A DNA stretch of 64,000 nt from the NCBI GenBank assembly GCA_016650445.1, contig JAENVS010000026.1, positions 1 to 64,000 on the forward strand, given 5' to 3'. The translations under genes and the position numbers were made by a program. Under the pieces are notes generated by a model. It made no database searches and was not told the origin of the DNA. It worked only from the letters and a program-made list of their open reading frames with translations. Positions 59,094 to 64,000 of this stretch are shown here, in pieces; the stretch's first letter is position 1, and each line of letters begins with the position of its first letter. Origin of the DNA: Frankiaceae bacterium (GTDB lineage: Bacteria > Actinomycetota > Actinomycetes > Mycobacteriales > SCTD01).

Positions 59094-62036
59094 GTGGCCG
59101 GCAGCGACGAGGGCAGCGAACCTCGCAAGCGCGCGGCGAAGAAGGCGCCGGTGGCGAAGAAGGCAGCGCCGGCCAAGAAGGCGCCGGTGGCGAAGAAGGC
59201 AGCGCCGGCCAAGAAGGCGCCGGTGGCGAAGAAAGCTGCGCCGGCCGCGGAGCGGTCGTCCGCCGCGCCGATCGACGAGAGCGAGCTGCTGCTGCCGCCC
59301 ATGGACCGCCAGACCCTCGGCCGGCTCTGGTCCCAGACCTTCACGAGGTACCTCGCCGGGCTGCGCGCCAACAAGCGACGCATGATCATCTCGGCTGCGG
59401 TCGGGGCGAGCTTCGGTTGGCTCGCCAACCTCATCGTCATGGCCCGCACGTACGACGGCTTCGTGGTGCCGCCGGGCAGCACGGCGAGCGGGCAGGGCAA
59501 TGTCCTGCGCGGAACATCGTTCTGGTTCGTCGTCTCGATGATCGCCTCTGCGATCGTCAACCACCGACTCACCGTCGGCTCGGAGCGGTTCTGGGCGGAC
59601 ATCCGGGGCTTCCCCGACACCATCAAGGCTGTCGTCCGCGATGACGCAGGGGCGCTCAACCACGCGCTGTTCGGGTTCGCCGGCGCGACGCTGATCACTT
59701 ACACCTTCGGTCCGTCGCTGAGCGGCGCCGTCGCGGTCGGTCTCGTGGTCGCCATCGGCACGGTGCTGCGCCCGCTGCTCGTCGGGGCGCTCCTCATCGC
59801 CTGGCACTGGGTCGTCAAGCGCCTGTCTCCGCAGCGGGTGGACCGCACCCCGATCCAGACCGTCACCGTCGCCACGCTCGGTGGCGCGGCCGCCATGGCG
59901 CTCGCCGTCGTCGTACAGGGATCGTCGACCCGGCTGATCCTCGGCGTGGGGGCCCTGATCGCAGCGCTCGTTCTGGCGAAACGGGATCAGCCGGCCGCCG
60001 GGCTGATGATCTTCCTGCTCATGTCGGTCGTCGGTGTTGCGCTGTTCCTGGTCACGGCGGATGCCGTGTACGCGGACGACGGCGGTTGGCGGGAGTGCGG
60101 CTCGAGCCTGTCCCAGTGGTGGAGCTGCAGCGGGTCGGACCGGGCTCGATGGCTCGCCGTCTACGGCGCCGGCGGCTCGGGCCTGGGCGCGGCGATCGGC
60201 AGCGGGATCCCGCCCAAGCAGGACGTGCCGGTCAAGAACTGGGACGACCTGACCCAGGAGGAGAAGGAGCGCTTCCGGCAGCAGTACATCCGCAAGTACA
60301 AGGAGACGCACCCGAATGCACGCGGTGCGGACATGAAGCGCTTCATCGAGGGCCTCGACGCGCAGCCGCCAGGGTTCTTCGAATCCCGTTGGAACGACGT
60401 CAAGAACTTCGCTGGCGCCTACTGGGACGACGTGGCGTCCGGCCAGCAAGCCGAAGGCCTGGGAGCCATGTTCCTCGGCGGGTACGAGGGCTTCACCGGG
60501 GCGGCCAAGTCGACCTGGGACGAGTTCAAGCAGCTCCCGGCCACGCTCTACGAGTTCCCCGGCATGCTGGGTGACGACATCACCTCCGGCCGGCTCAACA
60601 AGCGGGTCGGCGGCATGCTCGAGGCCGGCGGCAAGGCCATCGACATGGCCAACACGTTCATCAACATGAGCCCGGAAGAGCTGCAAGCGGCGTACGACAA
60701 GTACGGCAAGACCGCCGTACAAGGCTTCATGAACAAGATGGGTGACTTCGAGCGAAAGCTCCAGGGCATGAGCCCGACGGAGATCCGGCAGTCGATCGGC
60801 AAGATCGCCGGCGCGGCCGAGTTCGAGGTCCTGTTGGGCGCGGCGGGCGACAAGGGCATGGGCAAGGGCATGGCGATGAGCAAGGAGGCACTCGGCTTCC
60901 TGAAAGACGCGCGCCTTGCCAGCAAGATGGACGATGCCGTGTCCGGGCTGGGCGCCGCCGCAAAGGGCATCCCCACGCCGAAGCTCTCGGCCGAGCTGCT
61001 GGCGGAGCGCAACGCACTGCTGGCGCAGGCCAAGCTCGGAGACGTTCCGTTGACTGCCGAACAGGCTGATCGGCTCTTGGGGCTCGATCAGCGGATCCTG
61101 CACGAGCGCCAGGCGACCACGCTGCAGTACGGCGAGGGAGCCGCGGGGAAGGGCCCGCGGACGCAGTACAAGCTCGGCGACGAGAACGCTGTGCTGGCCA
61201 AGGAGCTGCGCACTCAGCATCCCGACGTCTGGACCGGCAAGTGGAACCCGGTCAGCGACAAGAGCTACGTGCCAGGTGAGGACGCGTTCATGTCGGCCGA
61301 CGATTTGGCCAGGTTCAAGGACCACCCGCCGCTCCCCGGCGAGACCGTCAACTTCACGCCGCGCAAGCTTGATGCGGACGAGCTCGCACAGCTGCCGCCG
61401 GAGCTGCAGTCCCGGTACAACGACCGCGTGAAGGACGCGAAGGCATGGGACGGCCACACCGGCTTCTCCGACCGCAAGGTCGTCGACTACAGCGACAAGA
61501 AGACCGTCGAGAAGTACGGGAAGATGTACGTGCCCGAGGACCCGGGCAAGCCGGTGAAGGCTGCGGAGTTCTGGAAGGACCCCAACGACAACAGGGTCTA
61601 CGTCCGCTACCAGACCGACGACGGCGTCTGGAGCGCGCCGCGTCGGCAGGCCTCCGACATCGACACCGTGACGCACACGGGCGGCGAGAAGCTGACGTAC
61701 GAGCAGAGCCGCGACCTGCAGTACAAGCAGTCGATGGGGCAGATCGGGGAGGGCGACACGCCTGCGTGGACGCGGTCGATGCTGACGGAGACCAAGGGCG
61801 GTTTCGTCATCAAGGACCCCGAGATGAAGGACTCGCTGTACAAGGCCATCGACGCGCTGCACAAGGCCGACGGGCAGGCGGTGGTGGAGCAGACGTTGGA
61901 CGGCTACGTGCTCAAGACCGCGAAGTACGTCGAGCTCGAGCAGGCCACGCAAGCCGCCAAGGCACTCGACGCGAAGGGGCTGTGGTCACCGGAGCAACGC
62001 GCGGCGCTCGTGGGCAAGGGGATCCTGCCCAGGTAG
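59094..62036 (+). CDS. Large multi-pass membrane protein of unknown function
   Basis: A 980-residue protein that I cannot place. Residues 11-51 are lysine/alanine/proline repeats (KKAPVAKKAAPA three times). Hydrophobic segments follow at about 98-117, 143-157, 190-205, 211-240, 257-274, 281-295 and 303-325. A short outside loop with Cys pair (GWRECGSS, WWSCSGS) precedes a glycine-rich stretch (358-372). From ~380 on, 600 residues are soluble and charged: a helical part with GYEGFTGAAKSTWDEF, FEFPG-like and LQAAYDKYGKTAVQGFMNKMGDFE, then a C-terminal part with VWTGKWNPVSDKSYVPGEDAFM, HTGFSDRKVVDYSDKKTVEKYG and WKDPNDNRVYVRYQ. The layout (membrane head, helical middle, compact C-terminus) recalls polymorphic toxins or secretion effectors, but no catalytic motif is recognised. 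The GTG start is two bases after the previous stop. Confidence 0.7.
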   Translation: MAGSDEGSEPRKRAAKKAPVAKKAAPAKKAPVAKKAAPAKKAPVAKKAAPAAERSSAAPIDESELLLPPMDRQTLGRLWSQTFTRYLAGLRANKRRMIISAAVGASFGWLANLIVMARTYDGFVVPPGSTASGQGNVLRGTSFWFVVSMIASAIVNHRLTVGSERFWADIRGFPDTIKAVVRDDAGALNHALFGFAGATLITYTFGPSLSGAVAVGLVVAIGTVLRPLLVGALLIAWHWVVKRLSPQRVDRTPIQTVTVATLGGAAAMALAVVVQGSSTRLILGVGALIAALVLAKRDQPAAGLMIFLLMSVVGVALFLVTADAVYADDGGWRECGSSLSQWWSCSGSDRARWLAVYGAGGSGLGAAIGSGIPPKQDVPVKNWDDLTQEEKERFRQQYIRKYKETHPNARGADMKRFIEGLDAQPPGFFESRWNDVKNFAGAYWDDVASGQQAEGLGAMFLGGYEGFTGAAKSTWDEFKQLPATLYEFPGMLGDDITSGRLNKRVGGMLEAGGKAIDMANTFINMSPEELQAAYDKYGKTAVQGFMNKMGDFERKLQGMSPTEIRQSIGKIAGAAEFEVLLGAAGDKGMGKGMAMSKEALGFLKDARLASKMDDAVSGLGAAAKGIPTPKLSAELLAERNALLAQAKLGDVPLTAEQADRLLGLDQRILHERQATTLQYGEGAAGKGPRTQYKLGDENAVLAKELRTQHPDVWTGKWNPVSDKSYVPGEDAFMSADDLARFKDHPPLPGETVNFTPRKLDADELAQLPPELQSRYNDRVKDAKAWDGHTGFSDRKVVDYSDKKTVEKYGKMYVPEDPGKPVKAAEFWKDPNDNRVYVRYQTDDGVWSAPRRQASDIDTVTHTGGEKLTYEQSRDLQYKQSMGQIGEGDTPAWTRSMLTETKGGFVIKDPEMKDSLYKAIDALHKADGQAVVEQTLDGYVLKTAKYVELEQATQAAKALDAKGLWSPEQRAALVGKGILPR
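59139..59246 (+). repeat. Three 36-bp tandem repeats in coding sequence
   Basis: Units at 59139-59174, 59175-59210 and 59211-59246, the third with two silent changes. Each encodes KKAPVAKKAAPA. The near identity at DNA level indicates recent expansion, and copy number may vary between strains. Confidence 0.9.
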
Positions 62037-62043
62037 CAGCGGC

Positions 62044-63030
62044 TCAGCTCTGATCGTCGATGAGGACGAACCCACCGGAGTACGGCGCGTCAGACAGCCG
62101 CACGCGGTGCACACCGGTGCCGTTGAGGCACAACTCGGCGCGTCCGCCCGCGGGGAGGGTGCGACCGTCGGGGAGCGGGTACGGCCGCTTGTCCCGGTTG
62201 AGCAGTGCAACGCACTGGCCCGGCCGGACCCGCGACCACTCCGGATGCAGCCGGCCCGCGACGACGACGGCGCTCGGCCCGGGTGCCACCGCCCGGCCCG
62301 CGCGGTCGTCGGGGCTCACCGTTCCAGGGCGCAGCCATACGAGCAGCACGACGAGGAGGCCGCCGAGGACCACCCAGGCTGGGAGCACGAGCGGTCGCTG
62401 CCGGTCGCTGTGCACCGCGCGCTGGACGATGATCCCCAGCGGCGCGCCGTAGAACAGGTGCGCGGCATAGGCGATGGCGATGAGGTCCCACTTGCCCCGC
62501 AGTGCGTACGCGTCGGCGAACGGCGTCACGATCGTCGCAGTCTCCAAGACCAGTCCCCACAGCACGCCCCACCGCCAGCTCCGGCCGAGAGCCACGCAGG
62601 CATAGGCGATGCCGAAGCCGATCCCGTTGCTGAAGTGGTAGGCCCAGCCCGCGAACCCGGTCCACGAGGAGGACCCGTCGGCACCGAGCAGCAGCACGCC
62701 GTACGAGTCGATCGGTGCTAGCAGGCGCAGGCCGCTGACAACGAACGGGACCCGGAACACGTCGTACCCGATGGTGCCGGCGATACCGCCGATCGCGCCC
62801 GCGACGAGGGCGAGCCGCAGTCCGTCGGGTCCGCGCCGGCGCGTGACGACGCCGAGCGACGGCAAGGCGATGGCCGCCGGAAGTCCGGTCAGCAGGAACC
62901 ACGTCCGGAACGGCCCGAGGCCGTAGACCCAGGCCAGCAGCGACGCGACGGACGCGAGACCGAGCAACGCGACGCCCAGTCGGCGGACGTCGACCCGCTG
63001 GCGGGTAGCAACGTCGGGAGGCAGCGCCAC
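62044..63030 (-). CDS. Hypothetical multi-pass membrane protein
   Basis: A 328-residue protein with about seven hydrophobic segments in the first 240 residues (for example LGVALLGLASVASLLAWVYG, LRLALVAGAIGGIAGTIGYDVF, WVVLGGLLVVLLVWL). A C-terminal outside domain of ~80 residues has two cysteines (GQCVALL, AELCLNG), a possible disulfide. The middle contains YHFSNGIGFGIAYACVALG and HLFYGAPLGIIVQ, with His in membrane-near positions. I do not recognise the family. The GTG start follows GGAG at a distance of nine bases. It is convergent with the 980-residue gene (seven bases apart) and 25 bases downstream of the ABC-2 permease on the same strand. Confidence 0.65.
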   Translation of the reverse strand: MALPPDVATRQRVDVRRLGVALLGLASVASLLAWVYGLGPFRTWFLLTGLPAAIALPSLGVVTRRRGPDGLRLALVAGAIGGIAGTIGYDVFRVPFVVSGLRLLAPIDSYGVLLLGADGSSSWTGFAGWAYHFSNGIGFGIAYACVALGRSWRWGVLWGLVLETATIVTPFADAYALRGKWDLIAIAYAAHLFYGAPLGIIVQRAVHSDRQRPLVLPAWVVLGGLLVVLLVWLRPGTVSPDDRAGRAVAPGPSAVVVAGRLHPEWSRVRPGQCVALLNRDKRPYPLPDGRTLPAGGRAELCLNGTGVHRVRLSDAPYSGGFVLIDDQS

Positions 63031-63055
63031 GCGGGCATGCTCCTACACGTCGGCG

Positions 63056-63811
63056 TCAGTCGTAGCGGCGGACCAGCCGGATGTTGAGACAGAACGTGAT
63101 GGCCAGCAGCACTGCGAGGACCGCGAAACCGCGCAGAAGCGGTGCCGCGACGAAGCCCTCCAGGATCACGGACCGCATCGCCTCCATGACGTAGGTCACC
63201 GGGTTGCAGGAGGCGGCGATCTCCATCGGCCGCGTCAGCAGCTCCCGCGGCACGAACCCGGGTGTCAGGAACAGCAGCGGGAAGAAGACGATCGAGCCGG
63301 ACTGCGTCGCCGCAGCGCTCCGGCTCTTGAGTGCGATGAGCTGCATGAAGCCGGAGAACACGAGGGTCCATGCGGCCATCAGCGCGATGAGCACCACGAA
63401 GCCGGCAACCCCGCCCTCGACATGGATGCCGAACGGCAGTGACACCAGCACCATGAGCACCGCGATGAGCAGCGCGGTGACCATCCCGGCGAGCAGCCGG
63501 CCGAGCACGATCGCCGACCGCGGGATGGGGGTCGCGCGCAGCTTGTCGAAGTAGCCGCGCTCGATGTCCTCGACCAGATAGATGGCCGCGCTCCCGAACG
63601 ACGCGGCCAGCAGCAGCGAGCTGGGCAGTTGGAACGCGGCGTAGCTCTGGCCGTGCAGGAACGGCGTCGTCTCGGTCGGGAACACCCGCGCCGCCTGCCC
63701 CACGTTGACGGCCAGGAAGAACAACGGGATGGCGAGGGTCGGCAGCGTCGCCTCGGGAGTGCGGATCGACTCCCGGATCGCGCGACGGGCCAGCAGCCAG
63801 GTCGCGTTCAT
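63056..63811 (-). CDS. ABC-2 type transporter permease
   Basis: A 251-residue permease of an ABC-2 exporter (DrrB-like). About six membrane segments are seen: LPTLAIPLFFLAVNVG, SSLLLAASFGSAAIYLV, VTALLIAVLMVLVSLPFG, GFVVLIALMAAWTLVFSGFM, GSIVFFPLLFLTPGFVP and FAVLAVLLAITFCLN. EDIERGYFDKLRATPIPRSAIVLGR is the cytoplasmic coupling region, and NPVTYVMEAMRSV is a family landmark near the C-terminus. GAGGAGG-like text lies before the ATG, which overlaps the ATPase stop (ATGA). The exported compound, often a lipid or drug, is unknown. Confidence 0.9.
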   Translation of the reverse strand: MNATWLLARRAIRESIRTPEATLPTLAIPLFFLAVNVGQAARVFPTETTPFLHGQSYAAFQLPSSLLLAASFGSAAIYLVEDIERGYFDKLRATPIPRSAIVLGRLLAGMVTALLIAVLMVLVSLPFGIHVEGGVAGFVVLIALMAAWTLVFSGFMQLIALKSRSAAATQSGSIVFFPLLFLTPGFVPRELLTRPMEIAASCNPVTYVMEAMRSVILEGFVAAPLLRGFAVLAVLLAITFCLNIRLVRRYD

Positions 63812-64000
63812 GAGGAGACCTCCTGGACCTCGCCGGCGCCGCGCTCGCGGGTGCGTCCCGTCGCGTCGAGGAAGACGTCATCAAGCGTCGGGGTCGAATG
63901 GCCACCAACGCGCGCCTTCAGCTCGGCTTTGAGCTCTGCGGGGGTCCCCTCGCGCACGATCAGCCCGCCGTCGATGATCGCCAGCCGGTCACACAGCTGG
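63808..64000 (-). CDS. ABC transporter ATPase, C-terminal part (cut by window end)
   Basis: The last 63 codons of an ABC ATPase of the DrrA/ABC-2 exporter type. QLCDRLAIIDGGLIVREGTP continues from the H-loop region, AELKAEL follows, and PTLDDVFLDATGRTRE is the typical C-terminal end. The N-terminal part, with Walker motifs, lies beyond base 64000. Its stop overlaps the permease start by four bases, so the two form one exporter. Confidence 0.85.
   Translation of the reverse strand, partial: QLCDRLAIIDGGLIVREGTPAELKAELKARVGGHSTPTLDDVFLDATGRTRERGAGEVQEVSS

Noticed and set aside
59028-61952. 974-codon minus-strand open frame antisense to the large membrane protein
   Set aside because: Its product is rich in Arg/His/Val/Leu typical of antisense shadows, with no domain; the plus-strand product has clear helices, repeats and codon pattern.

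Overview
The window is a gene-dense, high-GC stretch of chromosome from an aerobic Actinomycetota. WhiA, RbpA, OpcA, an SsgA-like protein, the RapZ-YvcK-WhiA block, actinobacterial NnaR and KstR-type operators all point there. The SsgA-like gene and WhiA suggest a lineage that sporulates or has complex morphology (a Frankiales/Geodermatophilales-like relative is a guess). No tRNA, rRNA, CRISPR array, insertion sequence or prophage was recognised.

Layout. 0.3-1.6 kb: a membrane protein with an N-terminal YidD domain. 1.6-10.9 kb: nitrate assimilation, with nasA, a FAD/BFD electron-transfer subunit, nirB and nirD in one overlapping minus-strand operon, facing divergent nnaR and narK. 11-21.6 kb: a metallo-beta-lactamase-fold hydrolase, uvrA, an L,D-transpeptidase, an SsgA-like gene, then uvrC-rapZ-yvcK-whiA. 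21.7-22.7 kb: an orphan DUF559-like gene bracketed by two 61-bp palindromic repeats. 22.8-33.1 kb: gap-pgk-tpiA, a complete oligopeptide ABC transporter, secG and rbpA. 33.2-34.7 kb: three small accessory genes. 34.8-43.1 kb: a minus-strand pentose-phosphate operon tkt-tal-pgi-zwf-opcA-pgl. 43.2-49.1 kb: heme O/A synthesis (ctaB, ctaA) around an ATP-grasp, a sugar-lactone-oxidase-like flavoprotein, an SQR-like flavoprotein and a spermidine-synthase-like protein. 49.2-50.9 kb: ferredoxin reductase, 7Fe ferredoxin and an epoxide-hydrolase-like protein. 51-59.1 kb: aldehyde and alcohol dehydrogenases, a thioesterase, a crotonase, a 3Fe-4S-type ferredoxin, a membrane metallophosphoesterase, an APH-like phosphotransferase and a lipid-cluster protein, with four KstR-like operators. 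59.1-62.0 kb: a 980-aa membrane protein of unknown function. 62.0-64.0 kb: a membrane protein and an ABC-2 exporter cut by the window end.

How it works together. The nitrate block takes up nitrate and reduces it to ammonium under a HemD-type regulator. The central block couples glycolysis, the oxidative and non-oxidative pentose phosphate pathway and supply of heme A for cytochrome oxidase. The 51-59 kb cluster looks like oxidation and beta-oxidation of a lipid or steroid-like substrate under a TetR-type repressor encoded elsewhere.

The least explained items are the repeat-flanked nuclease-like gene, the 980-aa protein, the YidD fusion, the four-operator regulon, the tandem hairpins before opcA, and a recurrent leaderless-promoter architecture (TAnnnT placed 6-7 bases before GTG/ATG) at seven genes.
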